NCBI GenBank assembly: GCA_944474755.1
Contig: OX104119.1
Coordinates: forward strand, 86,246,896 to 86,310,895
Reading direction: 5' to 3'
DNA length: 64,000 nt
Origin: Limnoperna fortunei
Taxonomy: Eukaryota; Mollusca; Bivalvia; Mytilida; Modiolidae
Shown here: positions 41,061 through 62,168 of the stretch, in pieces
How positions within the stretch are numbered: the stretch's first letter is position 1
Layout of the letters: every line of letters starts with the position of its first letter
Made by a program: the position numbers and the translations under genes
The notes under the pieces: model-generated
What the model saw: only the letters and a program-made list of their open reading frames with translations
Told to the model about the DNA's origin: nothing
Databases searched by the model: none

Positions 41061-41199
41061 ACTTCCAGCTTAATGCTTACAATCTTCCATCAACTCCAGC
41101 GTAGGGTGTTTACAACTCACAACTCGTTTTGCTAGATCTTGCGATTGACATTTCAGTTTTTGAGACTGGACGCTAATGTTGACCAATAAGCAAGTATTT

Positions 41200-44100
41200 G
41201 TTATACCTAGGTCAACAAATGTCGAGGATGTCGGCCCTTAGAAGTTCTATTTATGTCACCAAGAAGTAGATGGGTCCATCTCCCAAATGTCGAGGGTGTC
41301 GGTCCTTAGAAGATATATTTATGTCACCAAGACGTAGATTGGTCCATCTCCCAAATGTCGAGAATCTCAACCCTTAGAAGTTCTATTTCTGTCACCAAGA
41401 CTTAGATAGGTCCATCTTCCAAATGTCGAGGATGTTGGCCCTTAGAAGATCTATTTATGTCACCAAGACTTAAATGGGTCCATCTCCCAAATGTCGAGGA
41501 TGTCAGCCCTAAGAAGTTCTATTTCTGTCACCAAGACTTAGATGTGTCCATCTCCCAAATGTCTAGGATGTCAGCCCTTAGAAGTTCTATTTCTGTCACC
41601 AAGACTTAGATAGGTCCATCTTCCAAATGTCGAGGATGTTGGCCCTTAGAAGTTCTATTTATGTCACCAAGAAATAGATGGGTCCATCTCCCAAATGTCG
41701 TGGGTGTCGGCCGTTAGAAGATATATTTCTGTCACCAAGACGTAGATTGGTCCATCTCCCAAATGTCGAGAATCTCAACCCTTAGAAGTTCTATTTCTGT
41801 CACCAAGACGTAGTTGGGTCCATCTCCCAAATGTCGAGGATGTCGGCCCTTAGAAATTCTATTAATGTAGATGGGTCCATCTCACAAATAACGAGAATGT
41901 CAGCCCTTAGAAGTTCTATTTCTGTCACCAAGGCGTAGATAGGCCCGTGTCCCAAATGTCGAGGATGTCAGCCCTTAGAAGTTCTATTTCTGCCACCAAG
42001 ACTTTGATGGGTCCATCTCCCAAATGTCGAGGATGTCGGGCCTGAGAAGTTCTATTTCTGTCACCAAGACGTAGAAAGGTCCATGTCCAAATGTCGAGGA
42101 TGTCAGCCATTAGAAGTTCTATTTCTGTCACCAAGACTTAGATAGGTCCATCTTCCAAATGTCGAAGATGTTGGCCCTTAGAAGTTCTATTTATGTCACC
42201 AAGAAGTAGATGGGTCCATCTCCCAAATGTCGAGGGTGTCGGCCCTTAGAAGATATATTTCTGTCACCAATACGTAGATTGGTCCATCTCCCAAATGTCG
42301 AGAATCTCAACCCTTAGAAGTTCTATTTCTGTCACCAAGACTTAGATAAGTCCATCTTCCAAATGTCGAGGATGTTGGCCCTTAGAAGATCTATTTATGT
42401 CACCAAGACTTAAATGGGTCCATCTCCCAAATGTCGAGGATGTCAGCCCTAAGAAGTTCTATTTCTGTCACCAAGACTTAGATGTGTCCATCTCCCAAAT
42501 GTCTAGGATGTCAGCCCTTAGAAGTTCTATTTCTGTCACCAAGACTTAGATAGGTCCATCTTCCAAATGTCGAGGATGTTGGCCCTTAGAAGTTCTATTT
42601 ATGTCACCAAGAAATAGATGGGTCCATCTCCCAAATGTCGTGGGTGTCGGCCGTTAGAAGATATATTTCTGTCACCAAGACGTAGATTGGTCCATCTCCC
42701 AAATGTCGAGAATCTCAACCCTTAGAAGTTCTATTTCTGTCACCAAGACGTAGTTGGGTCCATCTCCCAAATGTCGAGGATGTCGGCCCTTAGAAATTCT
42801 ATTAATATAGATGGGTCCATCTCACAAATAACGAGAATGTCAGCCCTTAGAAGTTCTATTTCTGACATCAAGACGTAGATAGGCCCGTGTCCCAAATGTC
42901 GAGGCGACAGCCCTTAGAAGTTCTACTCGTATTTCTGTCACCAAGACAGATGGGTCCATCTCCCAAATGTCGAGGATGTCAGCCCTTAGAAGTTCTATTT
43001 CTTTCAACAAGACTTAGATGGGTCCATCTACCGAATATCGAGGATGCCGGCCCTTAAAAGTTCTATTTCTGACATCAAGACGTAGATAGGTCCATGTCTC
43101 AAATGTCGAGGATGTCAGCCCTTAGAAGTTCTGTTTCTGACATCAAGACGTAGATGGGTCCATGTCTCAAATGTCGAGGATGTCGGTCCTTAGAAGTTCT
43201 ATTTCTGTCACCAAGACTTAGATGGGTCCATCTCCCAAATGTCGAGGATGTCAGCTATTAGAAGTTCTATTAATGTAGATGGGTCCATCTCTCAAATTTC
43301 GAGGATGTCGGCCCTTAGAAGTTCTATTTCTGTCACCAAGACTTAGATGGGTCCATCTCCCAAATGTCGAGGATGTCAGCCATTAGAAGTTCTATTAATG
43401 TAGATGGGTCCATCTCCCAAATGTCGAGGATGTCGGCCCTTAGAAGTTCTATTTCTGTCACCAAGGCTTAGATGGGTCCATTTCCCAAATGTCGAGGATG
43501 TCAGCCCTGAGAAGTTCTATTTCTTTCACCAAGACTTAGATGGGTCCATCTCCCAAATGTCGAGGATGTCGGCCCTTAGAAGTTCTATTAATGTAGATGG
43601 GTCCATCTCCCAAATGTCGAGGATGTCAGCCCTGAGAAGTTCTATTTCTTTCACCAAGACTTAGATGGGTCCATCTACCAAATATCGAGGATATCGGCCC
43701 TTAGAACTTATATTTTTGACGTCAAGACTTAGATGGGTCTATCTCCCAAATGTCGAGGATGTCAGCCCTGAGAAGTTCTATTTCTGTCACCAAGACGTAG
43801 AAAGGTCCATGTCCAAATGTCGAGGATATCGGCCCTTAGAAGTTCTATTTCTGTCACCAAGACTTAGATAGGTCCATCTTCCAAATGTCGAAGATGTTGG
43901 CCCTTAGAAGTTCTATTTATGTCACCAAGAAGTAGATGGGTCCATCTCCCAAATGTCGAGGGTGTCGGCCCTTAGAAGATATATTTCTGTCACCAATACG
44001 TAGATTGGTCCATCTCCCAAATGTCGAGAATCTCAACCCTTAGAAGTTCTATTTCTGTCACCAAGACTTAGATAAGTCCATCTTCCAAATGTCGAGGATG

Positions 44101-44305
44101 TTGGCCCTTAGAAGTTGAATTTATGTCACCAAACCTTAGATGGGTCCATCTCCCAAATGTCGAGGATGTCAGCCCTAAGAAATTCTATTTCTGTCACCAA
44201 GACTTAGATGTGTCCATCTCCCAAATGTCTAGGATGTCAGCCCTTAGAAGTTCTATTTCTGTCACCAAGACTTAGATAGGTCCATCTTCCAAATGTCGAG
44301 GATGT
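41200..44305. repeat. minisatellite S, about 68-bp unit with 940-bp higher-order repeat
   Basis: The unit runs aaatgtcgaggatgtcggcc...gatgggtccatctccc. Distinct variants return exactly 940 bases later (41541 and 42481; 41811 and 42751), so blocks of about 14 units were duplicated. It lies between the convergent genes. Confidence 0.95.
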
Positions 44306-44605
44306 TTTTCATTGTTTTTCGGTTTTCATTTTGGTTTTCATTTTTCGTTATTCATTTCAATAACAAGCAACGAAAAAAACGAAAATGAATAACGAAAACC
44401 AAAATGAATAACGAAAAACAAATGAATATAAAAAACAAAGTGAATAACGAAAACAGAAAAAACAAAATGTATAACGAAAACCGGAAGACAAAATGAATAT
44501 AGAAAAAACAAAATGAATAACGAAAAACGAAAACCTTAAAATGACGAAAAACACAATGAATAACGAAAAACAAAATGATTGATCCAATATTTGAATATCG
44601 AAAAT
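44306..44605. repeat. inverted and tandem A-rich repeat
   Basis: The left 60 bases (ggttttcattttggttttca, cgttattcattt) are the reverse complement of the following aatgaataacgaaaac units, so the start can fold back. The rest is irregular copies of gaataacgaaaaacaaaat. Confidence 0.85.
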
Positions 44606-44689
44606 CGAAAAGCCAAAAACAAACATACTTGATCCTTGTTTTTAATTAAAATTTCATGAATTGCATTAAACCTGTATCTTACTGGAATA

Positions 44690-47600
44690 AAAAACGTTTT
44701 TCTTGTTCCACGATATTATCATTCTTTGTGATAAACTGCTGGTTACATTGTCCTATTGTATACTATGGTAGCATCAATAAATTATTGTTCTACGATATTA
44801 TAATTCTTTGTGATAAACTGCTGGTTATAATGTCCTAGTGTTTACTGATGTAGCATCAATGAATTATTGTTCTACGATATTATAATTCTTTGTGATAAAC
44901 TGCTGGTTATAATGTCTTAGTGTTTACTGATGCAGCATCAATGAATTATTGTTCTACGACATTATAATTCTTTGTTATAATCTGCTGGTTATAATGTCCT
45001 GGTGTTTACTGATGTAGCATCAATGAATTATTGTTCTACGATATTATAATTCTTTGTCATAAACTGCTGGTTATAATGTCCTAGTGTTTGCTGATGTAGC
45101 ATCAATGAATTATTGTTCTACGATATTATAATTCTTTGTGATAAACTGCTGGTTATAATGTCCTAGTGTTTACTGATGTAGCATCAATGAATTATTGTTC
45201 TACGATATTATAATTCTTTGTGATAAACTGCTGGTTATAATGTCCTAGTGTTTACTGATGTAGCATCAATGAATTATTGTTCTACGATATTATATTTCTT
45301 TGTGATAAACTGCTGGTTATAATGTCCTAGTGTTTACTGATGTAGCATCAATGAATTATTGTTCTACGATATTATAATTCTTTGTGTTAAACTGCTGGTT
45401 ATAATGTCCTAGTGTTTACTGATGTAGAATCAATGAATTATTGTTCTACGATATTATAATTCTTTGTGATAAACTGCTGGTTATAATGTCCTAGTGTTTA
45501 CTGATGCAGCATCAATGAATTATTGTTCTACGACATTATAATTCTTTGTTATAATCTGCTGGTTATAATGTCCTGGTGTTTACTGATGTAGCATCAATGA
45601 ATTATTGTTCTACGATATTATAATTCTTTGTTATAAACTGCTGGTTATAATGTCCTAGTGTTTACTGATGTAGCATCAATGAATTATTGTTCTACGATAT
45701 TATAATTCTTTGTTATAAACTGCTGGTTATAATGTCTTAGTGTTTACTATGGTAGCATCAATGAATTATTGTTCTACGATATTATAATTCTTTGTGATAA
45801 ACTGCTGGTTATAATGCCCTAGTGTTTACTGATATAACATCAATGAATTATTGTTCTACGATATTATAATTCTTTGTGATAAACTGCTGGTTATAATGTC
45901 TTAGTGTTTACTGATGCAGCATCAATGAATTATTGTTCTACGATATTATAATTCTTTGTGATAAACTGCTGGTTATAATGTCCTAGTGTTTACTATGGCA
46001 GCATCAATGAATTATTGTTCTACGATATTATAATTCTTTGTGATAAACTGCTGGTTATAATGTCCAAGTGTTTACTGATGCAGCATCAATGAATTATTGT
46101 TCTACGATATTATAATTCTTTGTGGTAAACTGCTGGTTATAATGTCCTAGTGTTTACTGATGCAGCATCAATGAATTATTGTTCTACGATATTATAATTC
46201 TTTGTTATAAACTGCTGGTTATAATGTCCAAGTGATTACTGATGCAACATCAATGAATTATTGTTCTACGATATTATAATTCTTTGTGATAAACTGCTGG
46301 TTATAATGTCCTAGTGTTTACTATGGCAGCATCAATGAATTATTGTTCTACGATATTATAATTCTTTGTGATAAACTGCTGGTTATAATGTCCTAGTGTT
46401 TACTGATGTAGCATCAATGAATTATTGTTCTACGATATTATAATTCTTTGTGATAAACTGCTGGTTATAATGTCCTAGTGTTTACTGATGCAGCATCAAT
46501 GAATTATTGTTCTACGATAATATAATTCTTTGTGATAAACTGCTGGTTATAATGTCCTAGTGTTTACTGATGTAGCATCAATGAATTATTGTTCTACGAT
46601 ATTATTATTCTTTGTGATAAACTGCTGGTTATAATGTCCTAGTGTGTACTGATGCAGCATCAATGAATTATTGTTCTACGATATTATAATTCTTTGTTAT
46701 AAACTGCTGGTTATAATGTCCTAGTGTTTACTGATGTAGCATCAATGAATTATTGTTCTACGATATTATAATTCTTTGTTATAAACTGCTGGTTATAATG
46801 TCCTAGAGTCTACTGATGCAGCATCAATGAATTATTGTTCTACGATATTATAATTCTTTGTGATAAACTGCTGGTTATAATGTCCTAGTGTTTACTGATG
46901 CAGCATCAATGAATTATTGTTCTACGATATTATAATTCTTTGTGATAAACTGCTGGTTACAATGTCCTAGTGTTTACTGATGTAGCATCAATGAATTATT
47001 GTTCTACGATATTATAATTCTTTGTTATAAACTGCTTGTTATAATGTCCTAGTGTTTACTGATGCAGCATCAATGAATTATTGTTCTACGATATTATAAT
47101 TCTTTGTGTTAAACTGCTGGTTATAATGTCCTAGTGTTTACTGATGTAGCATCAATGAATTATTGTTCTACGATATTATAATTCTTTGTGATAAACTGCT
47201 GGTTATAATGTCCTAGTGTTTACTGATGTAGCATCAATGAATTATTGTTCTACAATATTATAATTCTTTGTGATAAACTGCTGGTTATAATGTCCTGGTG
47301 TTTACTGATGTAGCATCAATGAATTATTGTTCTACGATATTATAATTCTTTGTTATAAACTGCTGGTTATAATGTCCTGGTGTTTACTGATGCAGCATCA
47401 ATGAATTATTGTTCTACGATATTATAATTCTTTGTGATAAACTGCTGGTTATAATGTCCTAGTGTTTACTGATACAGCATCAATGAATTATTGTTCTACG
47501 ATATAATTCTTTGTTATAAACTGCTGGTTATAATGTCCTAGAGTCTACTGATGCAGAATCAATGAATTATTGCTCTACGATATTATAATTCTTTGTGATA

Positions 47601-50600
47601 AACTGCTGGTTATAATGTCCTAGTGTTTACTGATGCAGCATCAATGAATTATTGTTCTACGATATTATAATTCTTTGTGATAAACTGCTGGTTACAATGT
47701 CCTAGTTTTTACTGATGTAGCATCAATGAATTATTGTTCTACGATATTATAATTCTTTGTTATAAACTGCTTGTTATAATGTCCTAGTGTTTACTGATGC
47801 AGCATCAATGAATTATTGTTCTACGATATTATAATTCTTTGTGTTAAACTGCTGGTTATAATGTCCTAGTGTTTACTGATGTAGCATCAATGAATTATTG
47901 TTCTACGATATTATAATTCTTTGTGATAAAATGCTGGTTATAATGTCCTAGTGTTTACTGATGTAGCATCAATGAATTATTGTTCTACAATATTATAATT
48001 CTTTGTGATAAACTGCTGGTTATAATGTCCTGGTGTTTACTGATGTAGCATCAATGAATTATTGTTCTACGATATTATAATTCTTTGTTATAAACTGCTG
48101 GTTATAATGTCCTGGTGTTTACTGATGCAGCATCAATGAATTATTGTTCTACGATATTATAATTCTTTGTGATAAACTGCTGGTTATAATGTCCTAGTGT
48201 TTACTGATGCAGCATCAATGAATTATTGTTCTACGATATTATAATGCTTTGTGATAAACTGCTGGTTATAATGTCCTAGTGTTTACTGATGCAGCATCAA
48301 TGAATTATTGTTCTACGATATTATAATTCTTTGTGATATACTGCTGGTTATAATGTCCTAGTGTTTACTGATACAGCATCAATGAATTATTGTTCTACGA
48401 TATAATTCTTTGTTATAAACTGCTGGTTATAATGTCCTAGTGTTTACTGTTGTAGCATCAATGAATTATTGTTCTACGATATTATAATTCTTTGTGATAA
48501 ACTGCTGGTTATAATGTCCTAGTGTTTACTGATGCAGCATCAATGAATTATTGTTCTACGATATTATAATTCTTTGTTATAAACTGCTGGTTATAATGTC
48601 CTAGTGTTTACTATGGCAGCATCAATGAATTATTGTTCTACGATATTATAATTCTTTGTGATAAACTGCTGGTAATAATGTCCTAGTGTTTACTGATGTA
48701 GCATCAATGAATTATTGCTCTACGATATTACAATTCTTTGTGATAAACTGCTGGTTATAATGTCTTAGTGTTTACTATGGCAGCATCAATGAATTATTGT
48801 TCTACGATATTATAATTCTTTGTGATAAACTGCTGGTTATAATGTTCTAGAGTTTACTATGGCAGCATCAATGAATTATTGTTCTACGATATTATAATTC
48901 TTTGTGATAAACTGCTGGTTATAATGTCCTAGTGTTTACTATGGCAGCATCAATGAATTATTGTTCTACGATATTATAATTCTTTGTGATAAACTGCTGG
49001 TTATAATGTCCTAGTGATTACTGATGTAGCATCAATGAATTATTGTTCTACGATATTATAATTCTTTGGGATAAACTGCTGGTTATAATATCTTAGGGTT
49101 TACTGATGTAGCATCAATGAATTATTGTTCTACGATATTATAATTCTTTGTGATAAACTGCTGGTTATAATGTCCTAGTGTTTACTGATGTAGCATCAAT
49201 GAATTATTGTTCTACGATATTATAATTCTTTGTGATAAACTGCTGGTTATAATGTCCTAGTGTTTACTATGGCAGCATCAATGAATTATTGTTCTACGAT
49301 ATTACAATTCTTTGTGATAAACTGCTGGTTATAATGTCCTAGTGTTTACTGATGTAGCATCAATGAATTATTGTTCTACGATATTATAATTCTTTGTGAT
49401 AAACTTCTGGTTATAATGTCCTAGTGTTTACTGATGTAGCATCAATGAATTATTGTTCTACGATATTATATATAATTCTTTGTGATAAACTGCTGGTTAT
49501 AATGTCCTAGTGTTTACTGATGTAGCATCAATGAATTATTGTTCTACGATATTATAATTCTCTGTGATAAACTGCTGGTTATAATGTCCTAGTGTTTACT
49601 GATGTAGCATCAATGAATTATTGTTCTACGATATTATAATTCTCTGTGATAAACTGCTGGTTATAATGTCCTAGTGTTTACTGATATAGCATCAATGAAT
49701 TATTGTTCTACGATATTATAATTCTCTGTGATAAACTGCTGGTTATAATGTCCTAGTGTTTACTGATGTAGCATCAATGAATTATTGTTCTACGATATTA
49801 TAATTCTTTGTGATAAACTGCTGGTTATAATGTCCTGGTGTTTACTGATGCAGCATCAATGAATTATTGTTCAACGATATTATAATTCTTTGTGATAAAC
49901 TGCTGGTTATAATGTCCTAGTGTTTACTATGGCAGCAACAATGAATTATTGTTCTACGATATTATAATTCTTTGTTTTTTTTTTTTTGTTTGAATGGTGT
50001 TTTAACGCCACTTTCAGCAATTTTTCAGCTATTTCATGGCGTCCAGTTTTTATTGGGGGAGGAAGCCGGAGTACCCGGAGAGAACCCCCGACCTGCGGTA
50101 GGAAAACTGGCAATCCTTGTCAATTAAGATTGGAGTCGAGTACACCGTGCCTGCAGTGATATAATTCTTTGTGATAAACTGCTGGTTATAATGTCCTAGT
50201 GTTTACTGATGTAGCATCAATGAATTATTGTTCTACGATATTATAATTCTTTGTGATAAACTGCTGGTTATAATGATCAAGTGTTTACTGATGTAGCATC
50301 AATGAATTATTGTTCTACGATATTATAATTCTTTGTGATAAACTGCTGGTTATAATGATCAAGTGTTTACTGATGTAGCATCAATGAATTATTGTTCTAC
50401 GATATTATAATTCTTTGTGATAAACTGCTGGTTATAATGTCCTAGTGTTTACTATGGCAGCAACAATGAATTATTGTTCTACGATATTATAATTCTTTGT
50501 GATAAACTGCTGGTTATAATGTCCTAGTGTTTACTATGGCAGCATCAATGAATTATTGTTCTACGATATTATAATTCTTTGTGATAAACTGCTGGTTATA

Positions 50601-50625
50601 ATGATCAAGTGTTTACCATGGTAGC
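44690..50625. repeat. minisatellite U, 82-bp unit, about 71 copies
   Basis: The unit runs ttctacgatattataattct...gatgtagcatcaatgaattattg; exact 82-bp spacing at 45198 and 45280. Block duplication shows too: the rare cctagagtctac variant recurs about 735 bases apart (near 46802 and 47537). A SINE interrupts it at 49974-50158. It is the longest array in the window. Confidence 0.97.
49974..50158 (-). mobile_element. SINE inserted in minisatellite U, 5' truncated
   Basis: A poly-T/tttgtttgaa start (reverse of the A-rich tail) leads into the shared SINE body in reverse (ggaagccggagtacccggag). It ends at gtgcctgcag, just short of the B box. Flanks share tataattctttg, consistent with a target-site duplication, though the array itself contains that word. 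Confidence 0.85.
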
Positions 50626-50639
50626 ATCAGTGAATAATT

Positions 50640-51795
50640 TTGGCTTTAATAAGAACATGACACAAATTTGCTAATGTACATTTTACTGAGCATAGAGTGC
50701 ATCTTACAGTGAACTTAGTCGTGAATACAGTAATGGATGAATTTACAATACCTTCTTATGTTGCCAGCAAAAGCACGTGTTTACTACACCGACAATGATT
50801 AAATACCCACATACACATATACCGTTTTTGATATATTTTCGGACCCATAATTAAAGACACAGTTTAATTTTATTTTTCGTCCAATAAATACAGCTTTATT
50901 TAATCAATATATTGCTCATTTGAGTCAATGTTAATAGTTTTCAGCAAAAAAGTTAGTTACTCATACAGTATTTCTGATGTTTGCCGAACATTACCGAGGT
51001 TAGCTCCATTGAAAAACAATGGACATCCGGTATACCAAAATATTATCACGTGGTCAATTGTGGTCCGGATATTAACTTGATAGAAAAAAGTATTGTCAGC
51101 AATCGAAGTACAAAAAATGTATTGCGACAACAAAAGTTGGAAAATTCTACTAGTAAGTGACGGTAGGTTATCTACATGATGAAGTAACGTTATTAAGAAG
51201 TGGTAATTATTCATAAGCTGACCACGCCTTTATTTGATGGTTTGTTTTATAAAGCTAACATATATCTACCCCTTGCAAAGGTATCCGTAGATAAATTTAG
51301 CATTATTTATGAGTTTTCATTTTAAATGCTCTTAAACTTGGTACACTAGTATTTTGGACTCGAGCGTTACTGAGTAGCCATGACATGCAATTGTTGATGG
51401 TATCTTTGATATACCTGGCGAACATAGAAACATGCATGTAGATGTAGGACCAGATTTGAACTTTTAATGAACTACTAGTGTGGCCAATGGCAAAGCAATA
51501 AGCAATGATATAAATAACGACATGAACAAAGATAAGACAAGAGATACATTTATACTACACCAGTAAGAACGGACGATTCAGTGTAGCTACTGTATAATGT
51601 ATGGTTCATACACTGATTCTGTGTTCACCAACATTATTATCACAACAAAGTTCAAGCAAAAAAATGTTCCCTGACAAGTTCCCATCAATGAAGTTGAATT
51701 TTCAGATAAAAGTAGGTTGAATGTTCTGTTGCATGTTGTAAGATCGCACATATCACATAAAGCTATGATGTTTCCAGAAACAGCCGTTGCCAGTC
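50640..51795. other. 3' flank of secernin
   Basis: Unique sequence. It probably contains the secernin 3' UTR (- strand). A candidate polyadenylation signal is at 51229. Confidence 0.5.
51229..51234 (-). promoter_or_regulatory. candidate polyadenylation signal of secernin
   Basis: AATAAA on the - strand, about 560 bases after the secernin stop. Transcript data would decide. Confidence 0.3.
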
Positions 51796-58870
<7,075 letters not shown>

Positions 58871-58934
58871 TCAAAAGGAAATTGGGGATGAACATTTGGG
58901 ACGAAACCCTAGGACAGTTGGGGCGAAAAATGTT

Positions 58935-59125
58935 TTGGTGTGTTTATTTGTTTTAAAATGTTGTAATGCCAATTTCAGCCATTTTTCAGCTATATCATGG
59001 CGTCCAGTTTTTATTGGAGGAGGATGCCGGATTACCCGGAGAGAACCCCTGACCTTCAGTAGGAAAACTGTCAATACATGTCAGTCAATGTTGGAGTCGA
59101 GAACACCATGTCCGGCACGTGACTT
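58935..59125 (-). mobile_element. SINE, diverged, upstream of secernin
   Basis: The shared SINE body in reverse (ttttcagctatatcatggcg near 58984, gattacccggagagaacccc), more diverged than the copy at 50000. 5' truncated. Confidence 0.8.
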
Positions 59126-59674
59126 ATTACCTTCAACATTCGGCCACGGAGTGTCCCCTTAAACATTGGGGATGAACAACGATAAATGTGTGTGCAGCGC
59201 CTGTTGATAATGCATGTACTTGATGACCCGTGACAAATGTCTCAAGCCTGTTTTATGTGTTGCTTTGTTTTAGTTTTGTTTTTAGTGCTTTCTGCTGCTT
59301 TAGTTTATATACTGTCTGTGTTTATACATGTATTGTGTTGCTTTTATGTTATCCTGTTTTGTGTGTTGTTTATGTTTTATTTATGTATTTTCTGTGTCTG
59401 CTTGTCCTTGTGTCCGTTTTAAAGAGCACTACAGAACTCTCGTTACCCTATTATCTTGCGACCTTACGACAACTCTACATAAGACTTACTCAGTTGGATA
59501 TGAACATTTTGGTTTATATACAGTTACTATTTGCTTTTTTAGTTTGGCTCGTGAATTAATCAAAAGCAAATACACACTTAATCCAGGGATAAATAGAGGA
59601 GAAACTCCAAACCTTAAAATTAATCACTCAACAAAACAAAAACTCATTGTGCATCACGGAATACAACCAACAGA
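59126..59674. other. T-rich sequence upstream of secernin
   Basis: Overlapping hydrophobic frames at 59230-59560 come from T/G-rich low-complexity DNA. No gene or promoter element that I can support. Confidence 0.5.
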
Positions 59675-59792
59675 ATGGACAAAACACAAAATCTACGGTA
59701 TTCGTGGTGACAGAAAGGACACAAAACAAAATACGGTATCCATGTTGACAAGAAGGACATTAAACAAAAACTACGGTGATAATGTTGACAGA
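59675..59792. repeat. minisatellite X, left part
   Basis: About three diverged copies of acagaaaggacacaaaacaa and acggtatccatg, the same unit as at 62950-63440. The LINE splits the array. Confidence 0.85.
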
Positions 59793-60301
59793 TATGCTCT
59801 CTTCCGTTATTTACTTTAAAGTTAACAATTTATTAGCTGACCTTTCTGATCATTGTCAAATTGATTGTCTGATCAAATGCTTCTTAAATACTGAAAAGAA
59901 ACTTTCTTTAGGAGTGGAAATGCCAGAAAAATTTATCTGGGATGAAAACTCCACTTTAAAATTTCAAACTTAATTAACTTCTGATGTCACTCAATCTCTG
60001 ATTGATAATTTTAATAATAAATCATATGACTTTAATAATATTAACAATGCTGCTGAAGATCTTAACAATATATACATTTCTGCAGCAAAAAGAATACTCA
60101 GAATAAGAAAAAAGAATATAAACTCTAATAGAATACATAAAAAGAAGAAAGATAAACCCTGGTATGACAGTGACTTAAAAACATTAAAAAAAAGACCTGG
60201 ATCACAAGTCAGCTTTACTAGAGAAATATAACAAAGATCCTATTGTTCGAGGGTCTTTCTTTAAATGTCTGAAAAAATTTAGAAAAATAAGAAAGGAAAA
60301 A

Positions 60302-60883
60302 ATGAGAAAATATAAACAAAATCTTATTAAACAGTTAGAAACTTTACATGAGGAAAACCCTAAAACCTATTGGGCACTTTTAGATCAACTAAAAAATGAA
60401 GAAAGTAATTCAAACAAAGCAGAGTCAAATATTAATGTAGATGATTGGTTTAAATATTTTAAAACACTGAATACTGACATACTAGTAGTTCAGAACCAGG
60501 ATAGATTGATCTTGGAAAAACTAAATACATTAGAAAATAATAAAATATTTAATGAATTAGATTATAAAATTAAAGATTCTGAAATAACCAAAGCTTTAAA
60601 AAGCCTTAAAAATTCAAAGGCATCAGGTTTCTCTCAAGTTTCTAATGAAATGATTAAAAGTAGCCAAGCCTACTTACACACAGCCTTAAAAAAGCTTTTT
60701 AATCTTGTTCTTTCTCATGGTGTGTACCCAAAGTCATGGGGTATTAGCTACATTACTCCTTTACATAAATCTGGATCTAAACTAGACCCATCAAATTATA
60801 GAGGAATTTCAGTTGGAGATAATATAGGAAAAGTTTTCAATAAAATCTTAAATAATAGACTAACAAAATTTTTTAAAAGATAG
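60302..60883 (+). pseudogene. LINE open frame, linker and first RT motifs
   Basis: 193 codons. It contains SKASGFSQVSNEMIK and YITPLHKSGSKLDPSNYRGI, the fingers motifs of reverse transcriptase. It is cut from the next part by a one-base shift near 60870. Confidence 0.85.
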
Positions 60884-60941
60884 AAATATTATTAAAAAAG
60901 AACAAATTGGATTTGTTGAAGGATTTCGAACCAGTGACCAT

Positions 60942-62168
60942 ATGTTTGTTTTACAAACATTGATACAAAAATATGTTAAAGAGAAAAATAAGCCACTATA
61001 TGCCTGTTTTGTTGATTTTAAAAAGGCATTTGACTCTGTGCCTCACCCTCATCTTTTGTATAAACTAAAATCATTAGGAGTGGGATCAAATTTCTACAAC
61101 ATCCTTAAAAGTATGTATGAAAAATCTCAGGCATGTGTTAAGGTAGAATCAGTAAGATCAGATTTCTTTAACTGTGGAATAGGTGTACGACAAGGAGATA
61201 ACCTAAGTCCTACCTTATTCAACATTTATATGAATGACCTTACAGAATATTTTAATAATTCTTGTGACCCAGTATTTTTAAATTCAAATAAATTAAATGC
61301 ATTGATGTATGCAGATGATGTAGTATTACTATCAACAACAGAAAAGGGTTTACAAAAGTGTGTCGACTCTTTACAATTATTCTCCCAAGATTGGAAAATG
61401 AACATCAATATAAGAAAAACAAAAGTAATGATATTCAACAAATCAGGCCGTAAGAGCAATGTACAAATAAGATATAATGAAGAATTACTAGAAAATGTCC
61501 AAGAATACAAGTATTTAGGCATTGTTTTCTCGTCCTCTGGTTCATTTACCACTGCGAAAAAGGAACTTTATAAAAAAGGTTTCAAAGCACTTTTTAAACT
61601 AAGAAAAAAATTTTCAAACATTACTCCAAATCCTAAAGTTATGCTCCACATTTTTAACCACACGATTAAGCCTATAGCTCTCTATGGCTCAGAAGTCTGG
61701 GGCACCCTTTCCTCATTAAAATTTCAAAATAATGCAGAAAAATATATAAAAAAGGAGATAGATTCAAATATCCTAGAAAAATTACATACTCAATTTTGTA
61801 AATTTATTCTTGGTGTGAGAACCAGGTCCTCTAACAATGCTTGTAGAGGAGAACTAGGAAGTATGCCTATTCTATTCTCTATATTAATAAATTTAATTAA
61901 ATATTGGTGTCATATAGTTAAACTAGAAAATGCTCCTACCACCTTACTAAATGAAGCATTTAAACTTAGCGAAGAAATGTCAAATAATAAAAAAGAATCT
62001 TGGGTAGGAAGTATAAAAGAAATATTTAAATTCCTAAAATTAGATTATATTTTTAACAATCATTCACATTTCAAAGCTAATTATATTATCAAAAGAACTA
62101 AAAATGCTATTACAGAAAAATTTATTTCTATTTGGAAAGAGAACATGTACAATGATGAAAGAACATAA
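60942..62168 (+). pseudogene. LINE open frame, RT palm and thumb
   Basis: 408 codons with the YADD catalytic site at about 61307-61318. The true frame starts upstream of the first Met (from about 60875). The same frame continues after the TAA at 62166 to 62577. Confidence 0.88.

Noticed and set aside
44352..44626. Phe-rich frames on the - strand
   Set aside because: Low-complexity translation of aaaacgaata-type repeats.
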